DNA of 64,000 nucleotides, taken from the NCBI RefSeq assembly GCF_001187915.1, contig NZ_LGIU01000051.1, forward strand, positions 1 through 64,000, written 5' to 3'. The notes below the pieces were generated by a model. That model was not told the DNA's origin. It made no database searches and saw only the letters and a list, made by a program, of their open reading frames with translations. The stretch is from Arthrobacter sp. RIT-PI-e (GTDB taxonomy: Bacteria; Actinomycetota; Actinomycetes; Actinomycetales; Micrococcaceae). Below, piece after piece: positions 55,043 through 63,193 of this stretch; the first letter of the stretch is position 1, and the number at the start of each line of letters is the position of its first letter. A program made the translations under genes and the position numbers.

Positions 55043-56427
55043 GCTCCCACCCCTACTGCCCGCGTGGTGTCCGGGGCGTCGTCGTTCTCCTCCGCGTTCT
55101 CCGCAGGGACCTGCGGGAGGTCCTCGAACTCCTCGTCCGAGGCCTTCAGGGCGGTGTCCAGCGCCTGGTCGAGGTCCCACAGGATGTCCTCGAGGTCCTC
55201 GAGCCCCACCGAGATGCGGACGAGGTCCTCCGGGACCCCCGCCGCCACGAGCTGATCGGCGGAGAGCTGCTGGTGTGTCGTGGACCCGGGGTGGATCACC
55301 AGGGTGCGGGAATCGCCCACGTTCGCGAGGTGCGAGGCGAGCTGCAGCGACTCGATGAACTTCTGCCCCGCCTTCCGCCCACCCTTGATGCCGAAGCTGA
55401 ACACGGAGCCGGGACCCTGGGGCAGGTACGTCCTCGCCCGCTCGTGGTGCGCGTGCGTGGGCAGGCCCGCGTAGTTCACGTACTCCACGCGCGGATCCGC
55501 CTGCAGCCATTCCGCCACGGCCTGCGCGTTCTCGAGGTGCTCGTCCAGGCGCTGGGCGAGCGTCTCCACGCCCTGGAGCAGCTGGAAGGCGGACATCGGG
55601 GAGAGGGAGGGCCCGATGTCGCGGAGCTGCTCGGTGCGGAGCTTGGTGAGGAACCCGTACTCGCCGAAGTTGGCCCACCACTGGATGCCGCCGTAGGAGG
55701 GTACGGGCTCGGTCATCATGGGGAACTTGCCGTTGCCCCAGTCGAAGCGCCCGCTCTCCACGATCACGCCGCCCAGGGTGGTGCCGTGCCCGCCGATGAA
55801 CTTGGTGGCGGAGTGGATCACGATGTCCGCGCCGTGCTCGATCGGCCGCACGAGGTACGGGGTGCTGAGGGTGGAGTCCACGATGAACGGCACGCCGGCG
55901 TCGTGCGCCACCTCCGCCAGCCCGGCGAGGTCCGCGATCTCGCCGGAGGGGTTCGCGATCACCTCTGCGTACACGGCCTTGGTGTTCTCCCGGATCGCGG
56001 CGGCGTAGTCCGCCGGATCGGTCCCGGGTACGAAGGTGGTCTCGATGCCGAAGCGGCGCAGGGTCACGTCCAGCTGCGTGACCGTCCCCCCGTACAGCTG
56101 GGAGGCGGCCACGATGTGGTCGCCGGCCTGGCAGAGCGCGGCGAAGGTGAGGAACTCGGCGCTCATGCCCGACGCCGTCGCCACCGCGCCGATACCGCCC
56201 TCGAGGGAGGCGATCCGCTCCTCGAACGCGGCGACCGTGGGATTGCCGATCCTCGAGTAGATGTTCCCGTACTTCTGCAGCGCGAAGAGGTTCGCGGCGT
56301 CGTTGGTGTCCTTGAACACGAAGGACGTGGTCTGGTAGATCGGGACGGCGCGGGCGCCGTGGGTGGCGTCGGGGGTGCCGCCGGCGTGCAGTGCGCGCGT
56401 ACGGAAACCGAAGGAACGTTCTGCCAT
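55039..56427 (-). CDS. metY: O-acetylhomoserine (O-acetylserine) sulfhydrylase
   Basis: The 462-residue PLP enzyme has F-G-F-R-T-R-A-L-H-A-G near the start, A-T-A-S-G-M-S-A-E, and the PLP-lysine segment H-S-A-T-K-F-I-G-G-H-G-T near residue 212. It makes homocysteine directly from O-acetylhomoserine and sulfide. Its ATG overlaps the sfnG stop (TGATG), and the operon lies under a SAM riboswitch, so excess S-adenosylmethionine should turn it off. Confidence 0.95.
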   Translation of the reverse strand: MAERSFGFRTRALHAGGTPDATHGARAVPIYQTTSFVFKDTNDAANLFALQKYGNIYSRIGNPTVAAFEERIASLEGGIGAVATASGMSAEFLTFAALCQAGDHIVAASQLYGGTVTQLDVTLRRFGIETTFVPGTDPADYAAAIRENTKAVYAEVIANPSGEIADLAGLAEVAHDAGVPFIVDSTLSTPYLVRPIEHGADIVIHSATKFIGGHGTTLGGVIVESGRFDWGNGKFPMMTEPVPSYGGIQWWANFGEYGFLTKLRTEQLRDIGPSLSPMSAFQLLQGVETLAQRLDEHLENAQAVAEWLQADPRVEYVNYAGLPTHAHHERARTYLPQGPGSVFSFGIKGGRKAGQKFIESLQLASHLANVGDSRTLVIHPGSTTHQQLSADQLVAAGVPEDLVRISVGLEDLEDILWDLDQALDTALKASDEEFEDLPQVPAENAEENDDAPDTTRAVGVGA

Positions 56428-57593
56428 CAGGCACCTGCCTTGCTGAGGAGCGGGGTGGGAAGGGTGGACTCCGGATCGAAGTCCACGCCGGCCTTGCGGG
56501 CGGCGTCGGCCTCGAGCTCACGGACGATCGGGAGGATGTCCGTGCCGAACGCCGCCACCTCCTCCTGGAAGTGGAGGTAGCAGGTGAGCAGGAGGTTCAC
56601 GCCGATGAGCTTGTACTCCACGATCCGCTCGGCGATCTGCTCGGGCGTGCCGATGAGCCTGGTCCTGAACCCGTCGTTGTACTGCACGAGGTCCTCGAAG
56701 CTGGAGTCCGCCCACATGCCCTTGCCGTCCCTCGTGGAGGCCCCGGCCTCCTGGACGGCGTCACGGAAACCCTCGACGGCGGGACGGTGGGCCTTGGCGA
56801 CGATCTCACGGATGGTCTCACGTGCCTCCTTCTCGGAGTCGCGCGCGATCACGAAGCCGTTCAGCCCGTAGCGGGGACGTCTGCCGGCTGCAGCGGCGGA
56901 CGCCCGGACGCCGGCGATGTTCTCCTTGAACCCCTCGAGGTCCTTGCCGTTGGAGAAGTACCAGTCGGCCACGCGGCCCGCGGTGGACTGCGCCGCGGTC
57001 GAGTTCCCGCCGAAGAAGATCTCGGGATGCGCACGGCCGGGCACGTCCACGGGAGGCGGGCTCAGGGTGAAGTCGTTGATGTCGTAGTACTTGCCCGCCT
57101 GGCTGTAGCCCTCCTCGGTCCACAGGCCCCGCAGCACCCGGATGAACTCCTCGGTGCGCACGTACCGCTCGTCGTGCTCCAGCCATTCCAGGCCGAAGTT
57201 CACGAACTCGTCCTTCAGCCAGCCGGACACGATGTTCACGGCGGCACGGCCGTTCGAGATGTGGTCCGCGGTGATGATGAACTTCGCCAGCACCCCGGGG
57301 TGCCACATGCCCGGGTGGACGGCGGCGATCACCTTGAGCTTCTCGGTGGCCGCCAGGAGGGCGAGGGAGAAGCTGGTGGCCTCGTGCTGCTTGTCCGCAC
57401 CGTAGGACGCCGCGTAGCGGGTCTGGGACAGCGCGTACTCGAAGCCGGCGTCCTCCGCGATGCGGGCGAGCTTCCTGTTGTAGTCGAAGTCCCAGCTGGT
57501 GCGCTGCTCGATCGTCGAGACCACCAGCCCACCGCTCACATTGGGGACCCAGTACGCGAACTTGAGGGGGGTGGAAAGGTCGGCGACGCTCAT
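56427..57593 (-). CDS. sfnG: Dimethylsulfone monooxygenase-type flavin enzyme (SfnG)
   Basis: This 388-residue luciferase-like FMNH2-dependent monooxygenase reads K-F-A-Y-W-V-P-N-V-S-G-G-L-V-V-S near the start, F-E-Y-A-L-S-Q-T-R-Y-A-A-S-Y-G and V-N-I-V-S-G-W, the pattern of SfnG enzymes that turn dimethylsulfone into methanesulfinate. It would free sulfur from organosulfur compounds for methionine synthesis by MetY downstream. I start at ATG 57593, seven bases after GGAGG. The ATG at 57605 lies inside the riboswitch P1 stem. Confidence 0.9.
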   Translation of the reverse strand: MSVADLSTPLKFAYWVPNVSGGLVVSTIEQRTSWDFDYNRKLARIAEDAGFEYALSQTRYAASYGADKQHEATSFSLALLAATEKLKVIAAVHPGMWHPGVLAKFIITADHISNGRAAVNIVSGWLKDEFVNFGLEWLEHDERYVRTEEFIRVLRGLWTEEGYSQAGKYYDINDFTLSPPPVDVPGRAHPEIFFGGNSTAAQSTAGRVADWYFSNGKDLEGFKENIAGVRASAAAAGRRPRYGLNGFVIARDSEKEARETIREIVAKAHRPAVEGFRDAVQEAGASTRDGKGMWADSSFEDLVQYNDGFRTRLIGTPEQIAERIVEYKLIGVNLLLTCYLHFQEEVAAFGTDILPIVRELEADAARKAGVDFDPESTLPTPLLSKAGA

Positions 57594-57601
57594 CGTGTCC
57601 T

Positions 57602-57702
57602 CCATCGGTCTGGCAGTAGCACCCTACTGTCGCCGCGGGGACGCGGTGGCCAGGGTTGCTGCGGCGTCAGTGAGCCAGATCTCTCGGCCGCTCGGGATGG
57701 TC
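57602..57702 (-). promoter_or_regulatory. SAM riboswitch (S-box) upstream of sfnG-metY
   Basis: The minus-strand leader contains the S-box elements in order. P1 5' strand CCATC (57700-57696) comes first. P2 follows, with GCGGC pairing GCCGC and enclosing CCGAGAGATCTGGCT, then CAGCAACC, a CCGCG/CGCGG P3, and AGGGTGCTACTGCCAG. P1 closes with GATGG (57606-57602). The layout and conserved GAGA, CAGCAACC and GGTGCTA sequences match SAM-I riboswitches. The closing P1 strand overlaps the start of the ribosome binding site, so SAM binding should hide it. Confidence 0.88.
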
Positions 57703-57876
57703 AAGCACGAGTGTGACACCGACCCGGGTGGGGAGCAACCAATGTGTCCTCCCGTGGCGTCTCCGGCCTCGCCTCCGCGGCCCGGATGTCCGACGACGGC
57801 CCTCAGGGGAAGTGCAGGGGGAGCGCAGGGGATCTGCAGGCAGCTCACTCCTCGCCGTGAGCCTCGTTACAGGAAT

Positions 57877-57905
57877 GTGACAAATGCGCCGTCCCTGGGT
57901 ATGGT
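57877..57905 (+). promoter_or_regulatory. Promoter of the c-di-AMP riboswitch transcript
   Basis: GTGACA (57877-57882, five of six matches to consensus) and TATGGT (57900-57905) are separated by 17 bases, placing the transcript start near 57912 and giving a leader of about 250 bases. The stretch 57706-57876 between the two leaders shows no gene or clear element. Confidence 0.68.
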
Positions 57906-57953
57906 CTTCGAGTGCCTCCCTCCAGGTGAGGCGCTCCTGGACGGATTGTCGAG

Positions 57954-58140
57954 CCCTGCCGCCGTCCCATGGACACCGTTCGCACTCACTGACGGCAGGG
58001 ACGGGGGAACCACCAGTTCCACCGGGCGCCCAGGACCACCTGAGGACGCCCTAGGGGTTAAGTCGCAGCTCACTCGCCGAACAGGGCGCAGGGACTCGAC
58101 CGGATGTCTCCCATCCGAATCCGACAGCTCACCCCGCAGG
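57954..58140 (+). promoter_or_regulatory. c-di-AMP (ydaO-yuaA) riboswitch
   Basis: The leader ends with CCATCCGAATCCGACAGCTC then ACCCCGCAGG (to 58140), matching the 3' consensus of ydaO riboswitches (CCGAAUCCGUCAGCUAACC...AGGC). Upstream are the conserved GGGGGAACC (58003-58011) and GGGGTTAAG (58054-58062) elements, a CGGATG/CATCCG stem (58101-58117) and an outer pairing CCCTGCCG/CGGCAGGG. These RNAs sense c-di-AMP and typically switch off cell-wall hydrolase genes in actinobacteria, which fits the gene downstream. The exact 5' edge is approximate. Confidence 0.85.
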
Positions 58141-58160
58141 CAGAGGAGAGGTACACACCC

Positions 58161-59273
58161 ATGTCACGCAACACTTCTCAGGCACGCCACCGCAACGCCG
58201 GTACCGCCTTCCAGGGCCTGTCCACCGCAGCCAAGAACCACGCCCTCGCCGTCGGCCGCCCCGTGGCGATCGTCGCCGTCACCTCCGGCCTCGCACTCAG
58301 CGCCGTGGGCACCGCCCACGCCGGTGCGTACACCGACCAGGCGCCCGCCCCCGTCGCAGCAGCTCCCGTGGTGGCCCCGGTCACCGCAGCCGCGAACGCC
58401 CCCGCAGCCGCCCCGGTCGCAGCGCCCGCCGCTGCCGCCTCCTCGCACACCGTCGTCGCCGGTGACACCCTCGGTGCCATCTCCGCCCAGTACGGTGCCG
58501 ATCTGCACGCCGTCCTCGGCGCGAACGGCCTGTCGCTGAGCTCGATCATCTACCCCGGCGACACCATCGTCATCCCCGCCGCCGGTGCTGTCGTCGCGCC
58601 GGTCGCCGTCGAGACCGTCGTGGCTCCCGTCGAGACGTTCGTGGCCCCCGCACAGACGGTGGCCGCTCCCGTGGAGTACGCCCCCGCCGCTCCGGTCCAG
58701 CACGCTGCCTCCGTGGCACCCGCAGCCCCCGCGAACGACGGCGTGTACCTCGCGGCGTCGAACGTCTCTCCCGCTCCTGCCGAGACCACTCAGGCCGCCT
58801 CGAACGTCGCCGGAGCCCTCGTGGCCTCCGCCTACAGCCAGATCGGCGTCACGCAGGACTGCACCGCCATGGTCGAGAAGGCCCTGCGCTCCGCCGGTAT
58901 CGCCGTCGGCGACCTCGGCCCCTCGCAGTTCTTCCAGTTCGGTCCCACCGTGGGAACCCCCGCACCGGGCGACCTCGTCATCACCGCCGGCCACGTCGCC
59001 ATCTACATCGGCAACGGCCAGGTCATCAGCGGCGGCATGAACGGCATCAACGCCACCATGCAGCACCCCCTCTCGGACCTCCCGGGAGCATCCTTCGCAC
59101 GCGTCGCGGGCTGCCACGTCGCGGCACCCTCCGTCGGGGAGCGGAGAGCGGCGGGCGCCCGGGCGGGGGGCCCGCCGCGCTCCCGTTCCCCCCCGGGCCG
59201 TCCCGAGGGGCTGTCAGGCGCGCGAGGCCAGGACGGCCTGGATGCCGGGGATGCACTTCTCGTTCTGCAGTGA
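58161..59273 (+). CDS. Secreted LysM and NlpC/P60-like cell-wall hydrolase
   Basis: The precursor has a long signal sequence ending near G-T-A-H-A-G, an Ala/Pro/Val linker, and one LysM domain near residues 93-138 (H-T-V-V-A-G-D-T-L-G-A-I-S...Y-P-G-D-T-I-V-I-P). A second Ala/Pro linker leads to an NlpC/P60-like domain with catalytic Q-D-C-T-A-M-V and A-G-H-V-A-I-Y-I-G. It should bind and cleave peptidoglycan and is controlled by the c-di-AMP riboswitch. The family ends near R-V-A-G; here codon 59112-59114 is TGC and the frame runs 53 codons on, through a hairpin and into acs antisense. Confidence 0.87.
   Translation: MSRNTSQARHRNAGTAFQGLSTAAKNHALAVGRPVAIVAVTSGLALSAVGTAHAGAYTDQAPAPVAAAPVVAPVTAAANAPAAAPVAAPAAAASSHTVVAGDTLGAISAQYGADLHAVLGANGLSLSSIIYPGDTIVIPAAGAVVAPVAVETVVAPVETFVAPAQTVAAPVEYAPAAPVQHAASVAPAAPANDGVYLAASNVSPAPAETTQAASNVAGALVASAYSQIGVTQDCTAMVEKALRSAGIAVGDLGPSQFFQFGPTVGTPAPGDLVITAGHVAIYIGNGQVISGGMNGINATMQHPLSDLPGASFARVAGCHVAAPSVGERRAAGARAGGPPRSRSPPGRPEGLSGARGQDGLDAGDALLVLQ
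59137..59184 (+). terminator. GC-rich terminator-like hairpin after the LysM gene
   Basis: GGGAGC (59137-59142) and GCGGCGGGC (59148-59156) pair with GCCCGCCGC (59170-59178) and GCTCCC (59179-59184), with a five-base bulge. GTTCCCCCCC follows, where a U tract would be expected. It lies inside the apparent 3' extension of the LysM frame, suggesting the real gene ends upstream. Confidence 0.7.
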
Positions 59274-61187
59274 CGTGGTGTCCCCGAGCGGCGCCCCCTC
59301 GTAGAGCTGCGTCAGCAGGCGCCGCATGATCTTGCCGGACCTCGTCTTCGGTACGTCGGGCACGACGACGACGGCCGAGGGTCGCGCGATCGGCCCGATG
59401 ACCTGACCCACCTGCGCGCGCAGGGCCGCGGCGACGTCCTCGTCGTCCTCCGTGCCCGTCGCCGCGGGCGTCAGGACCACGAACGCCGCGATGGCGTGCC
59501 CCGTCACCGGATGGGCCACCGGGCAGACACCGGCCTCGGTCACCAGCGGGTGAGCCACGAGGGCGGATTCGATCTCGATGGTGGAGAGCCGGTGGCCCGA
59601 GACGTTGATGACATCGTCCACCCTGCCCAGGATCCAGGTGTCGCCGTCGTCGTCGTACCGTGCGCCGTCACCGGCCAGGAACCAGCCCTGCGCGGCGAAT
59701 GTCCGCCAGTAGGAGTCGAGGTAGCGTTGCGGGTCCCCCCACACCGTGCGGGCCATGGCCGGGCCGTGCCGGTCCACCACGATCAGTCCCTGGACCCCGG
59801 GGGGTACCTGCTCGCCGTCCTCGTCCACGATCCGCGTGCTCACCCCGGGGAGCGCGCGGGCCGCGCACCCCGGCTTGAACTCGGTGTCGGTAGGGGCGGG
59901 GGAGAGCACGGTGGCACCGGTCTCCGACTGCCACCAGGTGTCCACGACGGGAACCTCGTCCCGGCCGAGGTTCCTGCGGAACCACCGCCAGGCCTCCGGG
60001 TTCACGGCCTCACCCACGGTGCCCAGCACGCGGATGCTCGAGAGGTCGTACCCGGCGGGTACGCCGTCCGGGAACCAGCCCATCAGCGAGCGCACCATGG
60101 TGGGCGCCGTGTAGTAGCTGGTGACGCCGTAGCGCTCGATGATCTCGAGGTGCCGGCCGGGGTGCGGCGTGTTCGGTGTCCCCTCGAAGATCACCTGCGT
60201 GGCGCCGTTGGCCAGCGGACCGTAGAGCTCGTAGGTGTGCGCGGGGACCCACGCGAGGTCCGCCGTGCACCAGTGGACGTCCGTGCCCCGCTGCCCCGGA
60301 TCCGGGTGGATGAAGAGGTGCTCGAAGCTCCAGGACGCCTGGGTGAGGTACCCGCCCGAGGTGTGCACCAGGCCCTTCGGCTTCCCCGTGGTGCCCGAGG
60401 TGTACATGATGAACAGCGGTGTCTCGGCGTCGAACGCCTCCGCCTCGTGGTGCGGGGAGGCCGGGTCGACGACGTCGTGCCACCACACGTCGCGGCCCTC
60501 GGTCCAGGCCACCTCGGACTCGGTGCGGCGGATCACCAGGACGTGCTCGATGCCGTTCTCGCCGGACACGGCGGCGTCCGCGTTGTCCTTCACGGCCACG
60601 GCGGTGCCGCGGCGGAACTGGCCGTCCGTGGTGACGAGGAGCTTGGCGCCGGTGTCCTCGACGCGGAAGCGCAGCGCCTCCGCGGAGAAGCCGCCGAACA
60701 CGAGCGAGTGGACGGCGCCGATCCGCGCGCACGCGAGGGTGACCACCACGGTCTCCACGAGCACGGGCAGGTAGATCACCACGCGGTCGCCCTTGCCCAC
60801 GCCGAGGCCCAGGAGCGCGTTGGCCGCCCGGCCGACGTCGTCCTGCAACTCGGCGTAGGTGACGCTCCGGCGGTCCCCGGGTTCACCCTCGAAGTGCAGG
60901 GCCACGCGGTCCCCGTCGCCTGCCCGCACGTGCCGGTCCACGCAGTTCACGGCGACGTTCAAGGTGCCACCGGCGAACCACTCGATGGTGGGCACGCTGA
61001 GCGTTCCGTCCTGCTGCTCGGTGGCGCGCTCGAACGTGTGCAGGGTGTGCCAGGGGGTGCTCCATTCGAGCCGTCCGGCCTGCTCCGCCCAGAAGGCCAG
61101 GCGCTGCGCCTCCGCCGTGTCCGGTACCAGATCCTCCGCGATGTCCGCCACCTCCTCCCGCGCCGATGCCGTGCTGCTCACGCCCAT
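59214..61187 (-). CDS. acs: Acetyl-CoA synthetase
   Basis: The 657-residue adenylate-forming ligase shows Y-T-S-G-T-T-G-K-P-K-G (AMP loop), V-D-T-W-W-Q-S-E-T-G with the Trp that limits the pocket to acetate, and the C-terminal P-K-T-R-S-G-K-I-M-R-R lysine, target of acetylation. It activates acetate to acetyl-CoA. ATG 61187 (or GTG 61181, overlapping the permease stop as GTGA) makes it translationally coupled to the Ssu/Tau-type permease upstream, an unusual partner. Confidence 0.94.
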   Translation of the reverse strand: MGVSSTASAREEVADIAEDLVPDTAEAQRLAFWAEQAGRLEWSTPWHTLHTFERATEQQDGTLSVPTIEWFAGGTLNVAVNCVDRHVRAGDGDRVALHFEGEPGDRRSVTYAELQDDVGRAANALLGLGVGKGDRVVIYLPVLVETVVVTLACARIGAVHSLVFGGFSAEALRFRVEDTGAKLLVTTDGQFRRGTAVAVKDNADAAVSGENGIEHVLVIRRTESEVAWTEGRDVWWHDVVDPASPHHEAEAFDAETPLFIMYTSGTTGKPKGLVHTSGGYLTQASWSFEHLFIHPDPGQRGTDVHWCTADLAWVPAHTYELYGPLANGATQVIFEGTPNTPHPGRHLEIIERYGVTSYYTAPTMVRSLMGWFPDGVPAGYDLSSIRVLGTVGEAVNPEAWRWFRRNLGRDEVPVVDTWWQSETGATVLSPAPTDTEFKPGCAARALPGVSTRIVDEDGEQVPPGVQGLIVVDRHGPAMARTVWGDPQRYLDSYWRTFAAQGWFLAGDGARYDDDGDTWILGRVDDVINVSGHRLSTIEIESALVAHPLVTEAGVCPVAHPVTGHAIAAFVVLTPAATGTEDDEDVAAALRAQVGQVIGPIARPSAVVVVPDVPKTRSGKIMRRLLTQLYEGAPLGDTTSLQNEKCIPGIQAVLASRA

Positions 61188-62062
61188 CGCCGCACCGCCC
61201 AGCGCTCCGCGAGTCCCAGCAGGGCGTCGGTGCTCTTGCCGAGTACCGCCAGCAGGATGATGGTGAGGATGATGCGGTCGACGCGCCCGTTCTGCTGGGA
61301 CTCCGTGAGCAGGTACCCCAGGCCCATGGAGGCGGCGAGGAGTTCCGCCGCGACGAGGAACAGCCAGGCCTGCGCGAGTGCCAGCCGCAGACCGGAGAAC
61401 AGGGCGGGCACGACGGCGGGCAGCTGCACCGTGAGGAGCAGTCGCACGCCGTTCAGCCCGAAGGCCCGCGCCGCTTCCACGAGGTTCCGGTCCACGTGCC
61501 GGAGGGCGAGGTAGAGCGTGGTGAAGACGGGGAAGAACGCCCCGATGGTGATCAGGGTGACCTTGGAGTCCTCGTTGATGCCGATCCACAGCAGGAGCAG
61601 GGGCACCCAGGCCAGGGACGGCACCGCGCGCAGTGCCCCGATCATGGGCGTCAGGAGCACGTCCGCGATCCTGGACAGTCCGAGCAGGGCTCCGGCCACC
61701 ACGCCGAGTGCCGCCCCGCACAGGAAGCCGAGGAGCACGCGCTGGGTGGAGATGAGGATGTGGTCGGTGAGCAGTCCGCGTTCCACGAGGTCCACGGCAG
61801 CCGTGTACACGGCTGCGGGTGAGGGCAGCTGCGAGGGACGGAAGAAGCCCGACGCCGTACTCAGGTACCACCCCAGCAGGAGCAGGGCCGGGACGATCAG
61901 CCCGAGCAGGAGGGCACCGATCCGCCGGCCTGCGCCCCGGCGTCGTTCCGCTGCCCGGAGGCGCCGCGCTGCTGCGGCTCCCGTGGTGAGGGGGACTCCG
62001 GAGACCTCCGAGCCCTCCTTGCTCAGCGGGATGGCACGACCGGTCGGGACCTGCCCGCTCAC
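61178..62062 (-). CDS. ABC transporter permease, sulfonate/nitrate/taurine type
   Basis: The 294-residue permease has six membrane helices and the SsuC/TauC-like loop near V-E-A-A-R-A-F-G-L-N-G-V-R-L-L, where the ATPase docks. A charged N-terminal stretch of about 45 residues precedes the first helix. The start overlaps the binding-protein stop (ATGA/GTGA type). It forms an importer with the binding protein and ATPase upstream. Confidence 0.9.
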   Translation of the reverse strand: MSGQVPTGRAIPLSKEGSEVSGVPLTTGAAAARRLRAAERRRGAGRRIGALLLGLIVPALLLLGWYLSTASGFFRPSQLPSPAAVYTAAVDLVERGLLTDHILISTQRVLLGFLCGAALGVVAGALLGLSRIADVLLTPMIGALRAVPSLAWVPLLLLWIGINEDSKVTLITIGAFFPVFTTLYLALRHVDRNLVEAARAFGLNGVRLLLTVQLPAVVPALFSGLRLALAQAWLFLVAAELLAASMGLGYLLTESQQNGRVDRIILTIILLAVLGKSTDALLGLAERWAVRRWA

Positions 62063-63093
62063 GAGGAGGAGCCGATGGCGTCCGGGTCCGCGTTCTCGAC
62101 GAACGAGGGGTCCAGGAGGGTCTCGAGCGCCTCGTCCACCTGGGCCTGCTCCAGCACGTCGCCGTTCTCCACGAACACGGGGCCGATCTTCTCGAGCACG
62201 CTGCGCTGGGCGTCACCCGGGGCGGGGTCCACCGCGAGGTTGGTGCGGTCCAGGATCACCGAGTTCGCCACGGCCTGGTCGATGCCGGCGACCTCCGCGA
62301 GGATCGCCGCCGTCTCCTCCGGGTTCTCCTCCGCCCAGGCGCGGGCGTGCTCGTAGGCGTCCACCACGGTCTGGGCCACGTCGGGCTGCTCCTCGAGGAA
62401 GTCCTCGGTGGCGTTGAGGAAGCCGTAGGTGTTGAAGTCGATGTCGCGGAAGAACAGCTGGGCGCCGTCCTGCTCGGCGGCGGCCATGATCGGGTCCAGT
62501 CCGGCCCAGGCGTCCACGGCACCGCTCGCGAGGGCGGAGCGCCCGTCCGCGTGCTGCAGGTTCTCGATGGTCACCTCGGACTGGTCCACCCCCGCCGCCT
62601 CGAGGGCCTGCAGCAGGAAGAAGTACGGGTCCGTGCCGATGGTGGCGGCCACCGACTTGCCGCGCAGGTCCTCCACCGACGTGATCCCGGAGTCCGGCAG
62701 TGTCACCAGCGCGGACCACTCCGGCTGCGAGTAGATGTCGATGGTGCGGATGGGGGAGCCGTTGGAGCGTGCCAGCAGCGCCGCGGACCCTGCGGTGGAG
62801 CCGACGTCGATCGCGCCCGCCCGCAGCGCCTCGTTGGCCTTGTTCGATCCGGCGGACTGCACCCAGTTGACGTCCATGTCCTGCTCCGCGAGCGCGTCCT
62901 CGAGCCAGCCCTGCTCCCGGACGATCAGGCTCAGCGGGTTGTAGGTGGCGAAGTCGATGTTCAGCGTGCCGCCCTGCGTGGCGCCGTCCGCGGAGCCGGC
63001 GTCCGCTGCGTTCTCACCCGCCATGCAGCCGCTGAGGCCGAGGGAGAGCGCGGTGGCGAGGGCGAGGGTGGGGAGGAGGGTGCGGCGATTCAT
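62059..63093 (-). CDS. ABC transporter binding lipoprotein, aliphatic-sulfonate type
   Basis: The 344-residue precursor has lipobox G-L-S-G-C (Cys23). The SsuA/TauA-like fold follows: N-I-D-F-A-T-Y-N-P-L-S-L-I-V-R-E-Q-G-W-L near the start, and I-D-V-G-S-T-A-G-S-A-A-L-L-A-R near residue 95. It should deliver sulfonates (or related anions) to the permease. Aliphatic sulfonate is the most likely ligand given the SfnG/MetY genes nearby, but taurine or nitrate relatives cannot be excluded. Confidence 0.88.
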   Translation of the reverse strand: MNRRTLLPTLALATALSLGLSGCMAGENAADAGSADGATQGGTLNIDFATYNPLSLIVREQGWLEDALAEQDMDVNWVQSAGSNKANEALRAGAIDVGSTAGSAALLARSNGSPIRTIDIYSQPEWSALVTLPDSGITSVEDLRGKSVAATIGTDPYFFLLQALEAAGVDQSEVTIENLQHADGRSALASGAVDAWAGLDPIMAAAEQDGAQLFFRDIDFNTYGFLNATEDFLEEQPDVAQTVVDAYEHARAWAEENPEETAAILAEVAGIDQAVANSVILDRTNLAVDPAPGDAQRSVLEKIGPVFVENGDVLEQAQVDEALETLLDPSFVENADPDAIGSSS

Positions 63094-63193
63094 GGTGGTT
63101 CCTTAGCGAGCGGGACGCCGGAGGTGGCGTGGAGGTGGAGGAGGTGTGCAGGGGGCGCCGGTACGGCAGGGCGGTGCGGGGATGGCGCGGGGG

